From Mycolicibacterium lacusdiani (GTDB lineage Bacteria > Actinomycetota > Actinomycetes > Mycobacteriales > Mycobacteriaceae): a stretch of DNA of 64,000 nt. Numbering within the stretch: the first letter of the stretch is position 1; each line of letters starts with the position of its first letter. Shown here in pieces: positions 33,754 to 43,037 of the stretch. Under the pieces are notes generated by a model. It was not told where the DNA came from. It searched no databases and was given only the letters and a program-made list of their open reading frames with translations. Both the position numbers and the translations under genes were made by a program. The stretch spans positions 1-64,000 of the forward strand of contig NZ_JAKCFC010000008.1 in the NCBI RefSeq assembly GCF_021916785.1, written 5' to 3'.

Positions 33754-34578
33754 TCAGCGGAACTCGAGCAGCGTGATGCTGGGCCGTGCCCGGCGCAGCG
33801 GCCCGACGTGGTCGAACGCGGGCCACGCCTTGAACACCCCGCGACCCGACGGGTAGGCGACGTCGCGAGCGGCTGCCACCCCGGGGATGCGGCCCGCCAA
33901 CTGCAGCGCTTCGTCGGCGCTCTGGCCGAACGGCATCGGGGGTGCGACGTAGCGGTCGGAGAGCTTGAAGCCCTTGAGCGTCCGCCTACTGAACCAGCGA
34001 GGAATCGAGTCGAACATCATCTGACCGCCCGGGAACCTGGCGGCGCACGCGCGGATCAGTCCGATGGCATCGTCGGGGTCCAGGTACATCAGCAGACCCT
34101 CAGCGGTGATGAAGGCGCCGTGCGTCGAGTCGACCCGGTCCATCCACGAGGTGTCCAGCGCGGACTGTGCGAGTTCGACGATCCGGTCGTCGTGGGGGAG
34201 CAACCGACGGCGCAGGTCCATCACCGGTGGCAGATCGATGGAGTACCAGCGTGATTCACCGACGACCCCCGCCCGGTCGAGGCGCCAGAAGCTGGTCTGC
34301 AGCCCCTCGGCCAGCGCGACGACGGCCGCCTTCGGATGGGTCGCCAGGTAGTCGCGTGCCGCGGCGTCGAATGCGACCGCGCGCAGGCCGTGCGACTGGT
34401 TGGGCTTGCCGAACTTGAGGTAGTCGTAGGAGATCGCGTCGAACAGCGTCACCGCCCACGGGTCGCGGATCACGCCGTCGGACCGCTTGGCCTCGGAGGC
34501 GCGGTTGTGCAGGGTCCACAGCGTGGTCGCCGACACGCCTTCCAAGCCGTTGCCATCGATCACGCTCATGCCAGTCAT
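33754..34578 (-). CDS. SAM-dependent methyltransferase, LCMT/PPM-like (copy 2)
   Basis: The 274-aa paralogue of the neighbouring gene shares GLQTSFWRL, IDLPPV, GWMDRVD/SWMDRVD and FITAEGLLMYL with it, but differs clearly over the rest. That implies an old tandem duplication rather than a recent copy. The start is the ATG at 34578, with an alternative ATG at 34569. It is divergent from the flavin/F420-binding gene at 34638. Confidence 0.88.
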   Translation of the reverse strand: MTGMSVIDGNGLEGVSATTLWTLHNRASEAKRSDGVIRDPWAVTLFDAISYDYLKFGKPNQSHGLRAVAFDAAARDYLATHPKAAVVALAEGLQTSFWRLDRAGVVGESRWYSIDLPPVMDLRRRLLPHDDRIVELAQSALDTSWMDRVDSTHGAFITAEGLLMYLDPDDAIGLIRACAARFPGGQMMFDSIPRWFSRRTLKGFKLSDRYVAPPMPFGQSADEALQLAGRIPGVAAARDVAYPSGRGVFKAWPAFDHVGPLRRARPSITLLEFR

Positions 34579-34637
34579 CGTAGGTACCGTCGCGGAAACG
34601 AGGTCGGCTCCGTTGCATGCGGTCGTAGGCTGGCGTC

Positions 34638-35081
34638 ATGACCCGTCACGTGATCGACGACAAGCTCCTGGCAGTGATCGCCAACAACTCGCTGGGAGTG
34701 CTCGCGACCATCAAGCGTGACGGTCGGCCCCAGTTGTCGAACGTGTCCTACCACTTCGATTCGCGCGAGGTGGCCATCAAGGTGTCGGTCACCGAACCGC
34801 GGGCCAAGACGCGCAACCTGCGGCGCGACCCGCGGGCGTCGATCCACGTGGCGTCCGACGACGGCTGGTCCTATGCGGTCGCCGAAGGCGATGCCACCCT
34901 GACGCCACCCGCTGCGGCGCCCGACGACGACACCGTCGAGGCGCTGATCGCCCTGTACCGCAACATCTCCGGCGAACACCCCGACTGGGTCGACTACCGG
35001 CGGGCCATGGTCGACGATCGGCGAGTGGTGCTCACGTTGCCGGTCGCGCACCTCTACGGGCTGCCGCCCGGGATCCGCTGA
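34638..35081 (+). CDS. Split-barrel flavin/F420-binding oxidoreductase (Rv1155-like)
   Basis: The 147-aa protein closely matches Rv1155: DDKLLAVIANNSLGVLATIKRDGRPQLSNV, EPRAKTRNLRRDPRAS and VAEGDATLTPPAAAPDDDTVEALIALYRNI. The family (PNPOx-like, FDOR-B) binds F420 rather than FMN in several mycobacterial members. The fbiC gene for F420 synthesis is in the same window. A single short gene. Confidence 0.92.
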   Translation: MTRHVIDDKLLAVIANNSLGVLATIKRDGRPQLSNVSYHFDSREVAIKVSVTEPRAKTRNLRRDPRASIHVASDDGWSYAVAEGDATLTPPAAAPDDDTVEALIALYRNISGEHPDWVDYRRAMVDDRRVVLTLPVAHLYGLPPGIR

Positions 35082-35138
35082 CCGGCCGCACCGAAAAAGG
35101 TCGCGCCGACGCCCCGTCCGGCAGGCTACTGTTCGTCC

Positions 35139-35306
35139 ATGGCCGAAGAACCCGAGGACGACAACAAACGCAAGTTCCGCGAGGCGCTCGAGCGCAAGAA
35201 GGCCAACTCCGGCAACGGGTCGGCGCCCGCCGCGGGCGGGAACAAGCAGCCGCGTTCGCACGGCCCCGCCGAGAGTCGACGTGAGTTCCGCCGTAAGAGC
35301 GGCTAG
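35139..35306 (+). CDS. Small hydrophilic protein (DUF5302-like)
   Basis: Fifty-five residues begin MAEEPEDDNKRKFREALERKK and end ESRREFRRKSG. The protein is highly charged, has no Cys and appears to be one helix plus a disordered Gly/Ala/Pro segment. It resembles the actinobacterial DUF5302 family of unknown function. Its stop lies in GCTAGC, shared with the stop of the convergent acyltransferase. Confidence 0.8.
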   Translation: MAEEPEDDNKRKFREALERKKANSGNGSAPAAGGNKQPRSHGPAESRREFRRKSG

Positions 35307-36607
35307 CGAACCGAGGCCCGCACCGACGGGGTGACCGAAGCGGCGATCCTCGCCGCCGCCAGCGCGCCGACCATCACCGAGACGCAGTACACGCCTTCGT
35401 CCTTCAGCCCCCAGCCGACGGACGCCAGCGTTGCCGCCGCGGCGATGCACAGCAGCGTGCCGACGAACGTGCTGCACGGCCCGGGCGCCGTGACGCTGCC
35501 GCCGTCCCAGAGCGGCAGCGGTTGGTTCTCCAGCGGCCGCAGCGCGACGAATGCTGCGAACACCAGCGTCGCGACCAGCGCCAACTGGATGACGCTCAAG
35601 ACCACGAAGTGCGGCTCGCCTGGGAAGCGGGGCAGGCCGAGGTAGTCGAAGACCAGGTGCACGGCCAGCAGGACCGGCATGTGCCAGAGGTAGAGCGTCA
35701 TCGCGCCGGTGTTGCCGATCACCGCGAGCTGCCACACCCGCGGCCGCCTCGCCCACCGGTCGATGGCGGGTGCGAGCGCGATCGCGAACGCGCACAGCAT
35801 GATCGAGTGGCCTGCCATGAGCAGCGAGGGCGGCGACATGTTCTTCAGCTCTTGGGTCTCGATGCCCACCAGGCTCAGTTCCCAGGGCCCCAGCCACAGC
35901 AGACCCACGTTGACCACGAAGGCGCAGACGCCGAGGGTGAACGCCCGGTTCGTGCCGAGGAGACCGCGCCGGTAGGCGACGCCAAGCATGCCCGGGATCA
36001 CCCATGCGACGAGGTTCACGTAGCCGAGCGCCACGCCGACGTGCCCGGCCACCCGCAGGAGATCGACGACCGCGACGAGGCCGTACGCCGCGGCGATCGC
36101 CACGGCCAGCCATGCCCCCGTCGTGATGCGCGTCAGCAGGGGCATCGCCGCGAGGACCAGCACGTAGGCGCCGAGGAACCACAGCAGCTGGATCGAGACG
36201 CCCGCGACCGGTTCGTACACGTGCTCGGGCAGTACGTGCCGGAGCACGACGAGCGCGACCGTCCAGAAGGCGAGGTAGTAGAAGACCGGCCGGTAGAGCC
36301 GGGTGCACCGCTTGAGCAGCCACCCGCCCCAGCAGTTGGACCCGTAGGACTCGACCGACGCCGCCACCCCCGCGAAGAAGAACAGCGGCATGATCTGGAA
36401 GATCCAGGTCAGCGCCTGGAACACGATGGACGTGGTGAGCAGGTTGTCCCAGATGAAGACGCCGTCGACGATGGCGCTGGTGGCCATCACCGTATGGCCG
36501 GCGACCACGCCGACCAGGGCAACGATGCGGATGACGTCGATCGCCCGGTCGCGATCCGGCGGGGTCCGCTGCTCGACCTCGATCGCGGTCGGAAAACCCA
36601 GTGCCAT
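35303..36607 (-). CDS. Acyltransferase-3 family membrane protein
   Basis: The 434-aa protein has about ten membrane helices with the acyltransferase-3 opening RAIDVIRIVALVGVVAGH (Asp, Arg and His in the active-site pattern) and MPLFFFAGV. Such proteins transfer acetyl or other acyl groups to sugars, lipids or other extracytoplasmic acceptors. The ATG at 36607 gives a normal N-terminus of about 20 residues; no clear ribosome site precedes it, but CCTAG repeats do. Confidence 0.85.
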   Translation of the reverse strand: MALGFPTAIEVEQRTPPDRDRAIDVIRIVALVGVVAGHTVMATSAIVDGVFIWDNLLTTSIVFQALTWIFQIMPLFFFAGVAASVESYGSNCWGGWLLKRCTRLYRPVFYYLAFWTVALVVLRHVLPEHVYEPVAGVSIQLLWFLGAYVLVLAAMPLLTRITTGAWLAVAIAAAYGLVAVVDLLRVAGHVGVALGYVNLVAWVIPGMLGVAYRRGLLGTNRAFTLGVCAFVVNVGLLWLGPWELSLVGIETQELKNMSPPSLLMAGHSIMLCAFAIALAPAIDRWARRPRVWQLAVIGNTGAMTLYLWHMPVLLAVHLVFDYLGLPRFPGEPHFVVLSVIQLALVATLVFAAFVALRPLENQPLPLWDGGSVTAPGPCSTFVGTLLCIAAAATLASVGWGLKDEGVYCVSVMVGALAAARIAASVTPSVRASVR

Positions 36608-36656
36608 GCCTAGAAACCTAGGCGGCCGAGGCGTTCTCGGCCCTAGGTAGAACCAC

Positions 36657-37856
36657 TCAATTCGCGGCGGGGGCCAGCTTGCCGGCCCGTTCCTGCCACA
36701 GGATCGCGGCCAGGCAGAGCGCCGAGAGCACTGCGACCGCGATCGCGAACGTAATGCCCGCGGTGCGCAACCCCCAGTGCTCGGCGGCGACGCCCGCGCC
36801 GACGACAGGCAGCGAGATCGCCACGTACGCCACCACGAAGTACGTCGAGCTGACCTCGGCGCGGCGCTCGGCAGGGGTGCCCTCAACGACGGCCGCCAGC
36901 CCGCGACTGAAGCTGATGCCCTGCCCGATGCCCGCGATCACGGCCGCCGCGATCAACGTGGGCAGCGACGAGAAGTGCAGCGCCAGAGCCAACGTCGCCA
37001 TGCCGAGCACGAGGATGCCGCACCCGACGGCGACTGCGCGCTGGGCGTTGGTCCGTCGCGCGCAGATCTGGGCGATGGCCGAGGCGACGAAGATCGTGCT
37101 CGCGACCAGCCCGGCGACGGCGTGGTTGCCGATCCCGATCACGGTCGACAGGAACGACGGCGCGACGGCCATGAACAGCCCAGTCACCGTGAAACCCGCG
37201 AAGGCGGCCGTCGCGGCGGTGATGAACACCGGGCGCACCACCGGGGGAATCGACAGGCGCTGCAGGCCGATCCGGCCGGATCGGGACGCCGTCTCCGGCA
37301 CCAGCAGCACCGCGACCGCCGCGACGAGCATCGCGGCGATGTGCACGACGAACGGGAGGATCAGCGGGTGCGGCGCGTACTGGACGAGCAGTCCCGCGAC
37401 CACCGGACCGAGGCTCAGCCCGCCGATGTTCGCGATGGTGGCCACCACGGCCGCGAAATCGCGGCGGGACTCCGGGGCGGCTTCGACGATCGCGGCCGTC
37501 GCGGTCCCGGTGGCGATGCCCGCCGAGAACCCCGACAGCAGCCGTCCGATGAGCAGCACCGGAACGGTGTCGGCGAACAGGAACACCACCGCGCTGGCGA
37601 TGGCGAAGCCGACGGCCGCCAGCAGCATCGGGCGACGGCCGATCGCGTCGGACCACCTGCCGAACACCAGCAGCGCGGTGAGCACGCCGACCGCGTAGGT
37701 CGAGAAGATCACCGTCGTGGTCAGCACGTCGAAGTGCATGCGCTCGGCGTACAGCGCATAGATGGGCGTCGGCAGCGTGGTGCCCATCATCGCGGCCGCG
37801 AACAGGTAGGCCAGCAGGGCCAGCCCGTAGCGCCGGGTAGCGGTCGGAGACGTCAC
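36657..37856 (-). CDS. MFS transporter
   Basis: The 399-aa protein has 12 predicted helices, the motif A GRWSDAIGRRPML after helix 2 and a motif-C-like glycine-rich helix 5 (ANIGGLSLGPVVAGLLVQ). This is the pattern of drug:H+ antiporters. I chose the GTG at 37856; upstream GTGs at 37874 and beyond could extend the N-terminus. It is transcribed in the same direction as the actP gene but separated from it by a long hairpin. Confidence 0.87.
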   Translation of the reverse strand: MTSPTATRRYGLALLAYLFAAAMMGTTLPTPIYALYAERMHFDVLTTTVIFSTYAVGVLTALLVFGRWSDAIGRRPMLLAAVGFAIASAVVFLFADTVPVLLIGRLLSGFSAGIATGTATAAIVEAAPESRRDFAAVVATIANIGGLSLGPVVAGLLVQYAPHPLILPFVVHIAAMLVAAVAVLLVPETASRSGRIGLQRLSIPPVVRPVFITAATAAFAGFTVTGLFMAVAPSFLSTVIGIGNHAVAGLVASTIFVASAIAQICARRTNAQRAVAVGCGILVLGMATLALALHFSSLPTLIAAAVIAGIGQGISFSRGLAAVVEGTPAERRAEVSSTYFVVAYVAISLPVVGAGVAAEHWGLRTAGITFAIAVAVLSALCLAAILWQERAGKLAPAAN

Positions 37857-37937
37857 ACGTCGAGTGTCGAGCACGAACCCACACAACGCTGGCCGGGGGC
37901 GCGGGCTTCCCGGGCCCTTGCGGCAGTCCCCAGACGT

Positions 37938-37994
37938 CGAGATAGCGCTGACGGCGGTGAACTGCGAGTGGCAGTGGCCGTCAGCGCTATCTCG
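37938..37994. repeat. Long intergenic hairpin, 18-bp perfect arms
   Basis: CGAGATAGCGCTGACGGC (37938-37955) pairs perfectly with 37977-37994, with a 21-nt interior that itself contains ACTGC-gagtg-GCAGT. It lies 10 bp after the stop codon of actP on the minus strand and 80 bp before the MFS start. It fits a transcript end marker for actP. Confidence 0.8.
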
Positions 37995-38004
37995 GTTGCG
38001 ACCG

Positions 38005-39630
38005 CTAGTGCGAGACGGCCTTCTCCGCGCCGATGCCGGTCAGCGAGCGGACTTCCATCTCGGCCGCCACCTTGGGGTCCTCGTCGTCCGGCGACGTCAG
38101 GGTTCCGACGATGCCGAGGATGAACGCCAGCGGGATCGACACGATGCCGGGGTTGGCCAGCGGGAACCAGGCGATGTCGACGCCGGGGATCATCGCGGTC
38201 TTCGAGCCGGTCACGGCCGGGGAGAAGACGATGAGCACGATCGTCGAGATCAGGCCGCCGTACATGCTCCACAGCGCGCCACGGGTGTTGAACCGGCGCC
38301 AGTACAGCGAGTAGATGATCGTCGGCAGGTTGGCCGCCGCGGCGACGGCGAACGCCAGCGCCACCAGGAACGCGATGTTCTGGCCGTTGGCGAGGATGCC
38401 GAGGCCGATCGCCAGGATGCCGAGCACGACCGCGGTGATGCGGGAGACGCGCACCTGCTCGTCCTCGGTCACCTGGCCACGCTTGATCACGCTGGCGTAC
38501 ACGTCGTGGGCGAACGACGCCGACGCCGTGATGGTCAGCCCGGCCACCACCGCGAGGATGGTCGCGAACGCGACCGCGGAGATGACGCCGAGCAGGATGA
38601 CCCCGCCGAGTTCGAACGCGAGCAGCGGTGCCGCGGAGTTGACCCCGCCCGGCGCGCCGAGGATGCGGTCGGGCCCGACGATCGCGGCGGCGCCGTAGCC
38701 CAGCGCGAGGGTGAACAGGTAGAACGCGCCGATCAGCGCGATCGCCCACACCACCGAGCGACGGGCTTCCTTGGCCGTCGGCACGGTGTAGAAGCGCATC
38801 AGCACGTGCGGGAGGCCCGCGGTGCCCAGCACCAGCGCGAGCGCCAGGGAGATGAAGTTGATCTGCGAGGTCAGCGACCCGCCGTACTGAGCACCCGGTG
38901 CCAGGACGTCGCGGTTGGCGACGCCTTCGGTGGTGGCGCTGGAGATCGCGGCCTGTGCGGAACCGAGGATCTCGGAGAAGTTCAGGCCGAACTTCGCCAG
39001 CACCATGATCGTCATGACCGCGGCGCCGGTGATCAGCAGGACCGCCTTGATGATCTGCACCCAGGTGGTGCCCTTCATGCCGCCGACGAGTACGTACACG
39101 ATCATCAGCACGCCGACGACGGCGATCACGACTGCCTGGCCGGACTTGCTGGTGATGTCGAGCAGCAGGGCCACCAGGCCACCCGCACCGGCCATCTGGG
39201 CCAGCAGGTAGAACAGCGACACCATCAGCGTGGTGGTGGCGGCGGCCATCCGGACCGGACGCTGCCTGAGCCGGAAGCTCAGGACGTCGGCCATGGTGAA
39301 CTTGCCGGTGTTGCGCAGCAATTCGGCGACCAGCAGCAGCGCGACGAGCCACGCGACGAGGAACCCGATCGAGTACAGGAAGCCGTCGTAGCCGTACACG
39401 GCAATGGCGCCCGCGATGCCGAGGAAGCTGGCGGCCGACAGGTAGTCGCCGGCGATCGCGATGCCGTTCTGCGGTCCGGAGAAGCCGCGGCCGCCGGTGA
39501 AGAACTCGTCGGCGGTGGCGTTCTTCTTACTGGCTCGGATCACCACGATCATCGTGACGACCACGAACAGCGAGAAGATGCCGATGTTGGCTACGGGGTT
39601 GCCGACGGTCTCGGCGGCGAGGTAGGTCAC
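38005..39630 (-). CDS. actP: Cation/acetate symporter, ActP type
   Basis: The 541-aa sodium:solute symporter has 13-14 helices and the ActP features GISGDYLSAASFLGIAG-like and GLPHVLMRFYTVPTAKEARRS segments. It should import acetate or a similar short monocarboxylate with sodium. The GTG start overlaps the stop of the DUF485 gene (GTGA). That pairing of DUF485 with ActP is widespread. A related symporter, SSS-2, lies upstream at 40132. Confidence 0.93.
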   Translation of the reverse strand: MTYLAAETVGNPVANIGIFSLFVVVTMIVVIRASKKNATADEFFTGGRGFSGPQNGIAIAGDYLSAASFLGIAGAIAVYGYDGFLYSIGFLVAWLVALLLVAELLRNTGKFTMADVLSFRLRQRPVRMAAATTTLMVSLFYLLAQMAGAGGLVALLLDITSKSGQAVVIAVVGVLMIVYVLVGGMKGTTWVQIIKAVLLITGAAVMTIMVLAKFGLNFSEILGSAQAAISSATTEGVANRDVLAPGAQYGGSLTSQINFISLALALVLGTAGLPHVLMRFYTVPTAKEARRSVVWAIALIGAFYLFTLALGYGAAAIVGPDRILGAPGGVNSAAPLLAFELGGVILLGVISAVAFATILAVVAGLTITASASFAHDVYASVIKRGQVTEDEQVRVSRITAVVLGILAIGLGILANGQNIAFLVALAFAVAAAANLPTIIYSLYWRRFNTRGALWSMYGGLISTIVLIVFSPAVTGSKTAMIPGVDIAWFPLANPGIVSIPLAFILGIVGTLTSPDDEDPKVAAEMEVRSLTGIGAEKAVSH

Positions 39631-39989
39631 TTGACCCGTCCTTCCAGTTCGGCCTCGAGGTCAGCGCGGATGGCCGAGGCCCGTGGATCGAGGTTGCGGT
39701 TGGCGAAGCGGACGTAGATGCCGGTGATGATGAACGTCGTCAGGAACTGACCGAGGCCGATCAACAGTCCGACGTTGACGTTGCCGAAGACCTGGGTGGC
39801 CATGAAGTCGTGGGCGAAGGCGCCCAGTAGCACGTAGAGGCCGTACCAGATCAGGAAGAACGCGGTCATCGGGAACACGAAGCGGCGCAGCCTGCTTCGG
39901 AGTTCTTGGAATTCGGGGCTGGCTTGCACTTCCAGATACCGCTCGCCGCTGATCGCGGCCGCGGGATCGGAAGGGATGGTCTCGGGCAC
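39627..39989 (-). CDS. DUF485 membrane protein, ActP partner
   Basis: The 120-aa protein has two membrane helices (about 50-70 and 87-107) with the DUF485 pattern FPMTAFFLIWYGLYVLLGAFAHDFM. Members (YjcH in E. coli) are always next to actP and are thought to assist it. The start is the GTG at 39989, which has AGGAG 7 bp upstream. Confidence 0.9.
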   Translation of the reverse strand: MPETIPSDPAAAISGERYLEVQASPEFQELRSRLRRFVFPMTAFFLIWYGLYVLLGAFAHDFMATQVFGNVNVGLLIGLGQFLTTFIITGIYVRFANRNLDPRASAIRADLEAELEGRVK

Positions 39990-40131
39990 CGCATTACTCC
40001 TGACGACGTGTGTGATTCCGAACTGGTGTCTGAGCCTATTGAGACTCACGTCACATGTGGGGGCTTTCCCCGGGGTCGACGCCGAAACCGGGTGGACGTG
40101 CGCTGAGCGGTGCCTGCCCGGCGACGAGCGG

Positions 40132-41868
40132 TCAGCCGCGGGGGAGGCGCTCGACGCCCATGCCGAGGCGCTCGGGCAGATGCATCCGCGCAAAGATTTG
40201 GGCCACCTCGGCAGGGCGGGTCGACGCGGTGACCCTGCTGACCACCACCATCGTCAGGAATGCCAGTGGCACGGTGACCGCGGCCGGATAGCCGACGATC
40301 GCCGCGGGCCAGCCGCCGAGCAGGTCCTCGTCGAGACCGCCGGTGACCGCGAGCGTCGTCGCCAGGCCCGAGGCGATGCCGCCGACCACCAGGCCGACGG
40401 CTGCGCCGGCGGCGGTCAGACCCCGCCACCAGATTCCGAGCACCAGCAGCGGGCACAGAGTCGACGCGGCGACGGCGAAGGCCAGGCCGACACTGCGCGA
40501 CAACTCGAGTGAAGATGCCAGCAGCGCAAGGGGAATGGGGATGACGCCGCCGACCAGGGCCGAGATGCGGAAGTCGCGGACCCGGCCCCGCAGGACGTCC
40601 GTCGACAGCGCGCCCGCGATGCTGACTAGCAGGCCCGACGACGTGGCGAGGAACGCGGCGATGGCCCCTGCCGCGACCAGCGCGGCCAGCACGGCGCCTG
40701 CCACCCCACCCACCGCGGCGCTCGGGAGCAGCAGCACCGCGGCGTCGGCCGTGCCGGTGATGAGCAGCTGCGGCACGAACTGGCGCGCGAACACCCCGAG
40801 CAGCGTGGGGAACAGATAGAACAGCGACAGCAGCGCAATGACGGCCAGCGCTGTGCGACGGGCCGCCCTGCCGTCGGGGTTCGTATAGAACCGCACCAGC
40901 ACATGCGGCAGGCCCATGGTGCCCAGGAACGTCGCGACGATGATCGACAGCACCTGGTACGTCGGGTGACTGCCGCCGAGGCCGCCGCCCGAGGCCATCC
41001 AGTCGTCGCCTGCGCCAGGCGCCCCGGCGACCACCGGTGTCGCCGAGCCGGCGGCCAGCGTCAGCGTGGTGCCTGCCCGCAGCGTGTACTCGCCTGGCGC
41101 GGTGAACGGCGCGTCGGCGACCGGTGCGCCGTTCACCGTCCCGGTCACCGAGATGCCTTGCGGCGCGGCCACTTGGACCACGACGTCGGTCTCGACGGTG
41201 ACGGTGGTCTGCTCGCCGATCAGCGGGGGCAGCGGCCCGCCGAGATCGGTGCCGTCCCGCATGACCAGCGTCAGCAGCGCCAGCGCGGGGACGGCGATAG
41301 CGGTCAGCTTGAGCCAGTACTGGAAGGCCTGGACGAACGTGATCGAGCGCATGCCGCCGCCGACCACGTTGACGATCACGATGGCGCCCACGGCCACCGG
41401 CCCCACCCAGACCGGCAGCCCGAGCAGGGTCTTGAGCGCCAGGCCTGCGCCCTGGTATTGGGGGACCAGGTAGAACACGCACACCACGACCACGACGAGC
41501 ATCGCGACCTTGCGCAGCCGCGGCGAGCCGAGGCGGAACTCCGCGAAGTCGGGCACCGTGTACGCCCCTGAGCGCCGCAGCGGCGCGGCCACGAACAGCA
41601 GTAGGCCGAGGTATCCGGCGGTGAACCCGACCGGGTACCACAGCGCGTCGGCGCCGTACTTCGCGATCAGGCCCGCGACGCCGAGAAAGGATGCGGCGGA
41701 GAGGTACTCGCCCGACACCGCGGCTGCGTTCCACTGCGGGCCGATGCTGCGCGACGCGACGAGGAAGTCGGACGTCGTGCGGGACAGCCTGATTCCGTAG
41801 AACCCGATGACGATGGTGGCCAGCGCCGAGATCGAGAGGGCGGCGGCGGTCAGCGGTGCTCCGGTCAC
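40132..41868 (-). CDS. Sodium:solute symporter, second ActP-like paralogue
   Basis: The 578-aa protein has the same symporter fold (SGEYLSAASFLGVAG; GLPHVLVRFYTNPDGRAARR) with an inserted periplasmic domain of about 100 residues (about 210-310; TVTVETDVVVQV to GDDWMASGG) that ActP lacks. It likely carries a related carboxylate. The GTG start overlaps the stop of the membrane protein at 41865 (GTGA), so it is coupled to the LytTR regulator unit. Confidence 0.9.
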   Translation of the reverse strand: MTGAPLTAAALSISALATIVIGFYGIRLSRTTSDFLVASRSIGPQWNAAAVSGEYLSAASFLGVAGLIAKYGADALWYPVGFTAGYLGLLLFVAAPLRRSGAYTVPDFAEFRLGSPRLRKVAMLVVVVVCVFYLVPQYQGAGLALKTLLGLPVWVGPVAVGAIVIVNVVGGGMRSITFVQAFQYWLKLTAIAVPALALLTLVMRDGTDLGGPLPPLIGEQTTVTVETDVVVQVAAPQGISVTGTVNGAPVADAPFTAPGEYTLRAGTTLTLAAGSATPVVAGAPGAGDDWMASGGGLGGSHPTYQVLSIIVATFLGTMGLPHVLVRFYTNPDGRAARRTALAVIALLSLFYLFPTLLGVFARQFVPQLLITGTADAAVLLLPSAAVGGVAGAVLAALVAAGAIAAFLATSSGLLVSIAGALSTDVLRGRVRDFRISALVGGVIPIPLALLASSLELSRSVGLAFAVAASTLCPLLVLGIWWRGLTAAGAAVGLVVGGIASGLATTLAVTGGLDEDLLGGWPAAIVGYPAAVTVPLAFLTMVVVSRVTASTRPAEVAQIFARMHLPERLGMGVERLPRG

Positions 41869-42230
41869 GGTTCGCCGTCGACGACGTGGACGAAGTCGCG
41901 CTCACCCTGCTCGGCCAGTCGCACGTACAGGCGTCCCACCCCGTAGAGGACGGGGTAGACCAGCACGGCGAGGACGAGCCAGTTGAGCCGGATACCGCCG
42001 ACCCGGACCTCGGAGAGTTCGGGAAACGCCCCGACCAGTAGCGGCACGGCGGCCACCGTGAACACGACGACGGTCGCCAGGCGCAGAGCCAGGCCGAGTT
42101 GCGCTCGCACCAGCCCGCGCACCAGCGCGTCGCCGACCTGCGTCTGTTCCTGCACCTCCACGCGCGTCCTGATCACCCGCGCACCGCGCCGCTGGGACAA
42201 CACGACCCGCTCGCGGTGCGGCCTCGTCAC
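41865..42230 (-). CDS. Small membrane protein of the symporter operon
   Basis: The 121-aa protein has a basic N-terminus (about 40 residues) and two membrane helices (about 50-70 and 82-105). The size and topology recall DUF485 proteins, the partners of ActP, though the sequence differs. It starts at a GTG overlapping the regulator stop and ends overlapping the symporter start. It is therefore likely the partner of the second symporter. Confidence 0.8.
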   Translation of the reverse strand: MTRPHRERVVLSQRRGARVIRTRVEVQEQTQVGDALVRGLVRAQLGLALRLATVVVFTVAAVPLLVGAFPELSEVRVGGIRLNWLVLAVLVYPVLYGVGRLYVRLAEQGERDFVHVVDGEP

Positions 42231-43036
42231 TGCTCGGCCCCCTCGCCAGGCCGCAGGTTGCGCATCGGGTCGCGAACCAGCCGGTCCCGCAGTTCCTTGG
42301 CCTGCCTGCGGCTCACGGGTAGCTCCACCGCAGGCGATGCGCCGTTGGCGCGCAACCGGACCAGCATCGAACCCTCCGTGCTGCGCAGACCGGTGACCTG
42401 CCGCAGCGCCACCAGGTACGAGCGGTGGATGCGCTGGAAACCCCGCTCACTCCAACGGGATTCGAGCGTGCTGAGCGGGATGCGGACCAGGTGCGCGCCG
42501 GATGCCGAGTGCAGTCGCGCGTAGTCGCCTTCGGCCTCCACCCAGCCGATGCTGTCCCGCGGGACGAGGTGCGTGATGCCGCCCAGTTCCGCGGGGATGA
42601 CGTCGGCGTCGGCTACCGCGATGTCGGCAGACGGTTCGCCGTCGGCGGTTTCGCGCCGCGCCTCCGTCGTCGCGGCCTGCACGCGTCGCACCGCCTCGTC
42701 GAGCCGGCTCTGCCGGATCGGCTTGAGCAGGTAGTCGACCGCGCCCACGTCGAACGCCTCGACCGCCTTGTCGTCGTGGGCGGTGACGAACACGACCGCG
42801 GGCCGGTCGGAGAAGTTGGCCAGCACGCCTGCCAGTTCCAAGCCGCTGAGGCCCGGCATGTTGATGTCGAGGAACACCGCGTCGAACGGCCGGGCGTTGA
42901 GTTCGCGCAGCGCCGAGGTGGCGTCGGCCGCCGTGACGACCTCGCCGATGCACGGGTGTTCGCCGAGCAGGTAGGCCAGTTCGTCGAGGGCGGGTGCCTC
43001 GTCGTCGACGGCCAGCACGGCGAGATGGCGCTTCAC
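42227..43036 (-). CDS. LytTR-type response regulator
   Basis: The 269-aa protein has a receiver domain (1-120; acidic pocket DDE at 11-13, phospho-acceptor Asp57 in FLDINMPG, then VTAHDDKAVEAFDVGAVDYLLKP) and a LytTR DNA-binding domain (about 170-265; FQRIHRSYLVAL). I chose the GTG at 43036, 8 bp after GGAGG. A single base separates it from the kinase stop, so kinase and regulator are made together. Confidence 0.92.
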   Translation of the reverse strand: MKRHLAVLAVDDEAPALDELAYLLGEHPCIGEVVTAADATSALRELNARPFDAVFLDINMPGLSGLELAGVLANFSDRPAVVFVTAHDDKAVEAFDVGAVDYLLKPIRQSRLDEAVRRVQAATTEARRETADGEPSADIAVADADVIPAELGGITHLVPRDSIGWVEAEGDYARLHSASGAHLVRIPLSTLESRWSERGFQRIHRSYLVALRQVTGLRSTEGSMLVRLRANGASPAVELPVSRRQAKELRDRLVRDPMRNLRPGEGAEQ

Positions 43037-43037
43037 G

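Noticed and set aside
37864..39717. 617-aa plus-strand frame opposite actP
   Set aside because: It is antisense to a clear symporter gene and includes the intergenic hairpin; no motif is present.
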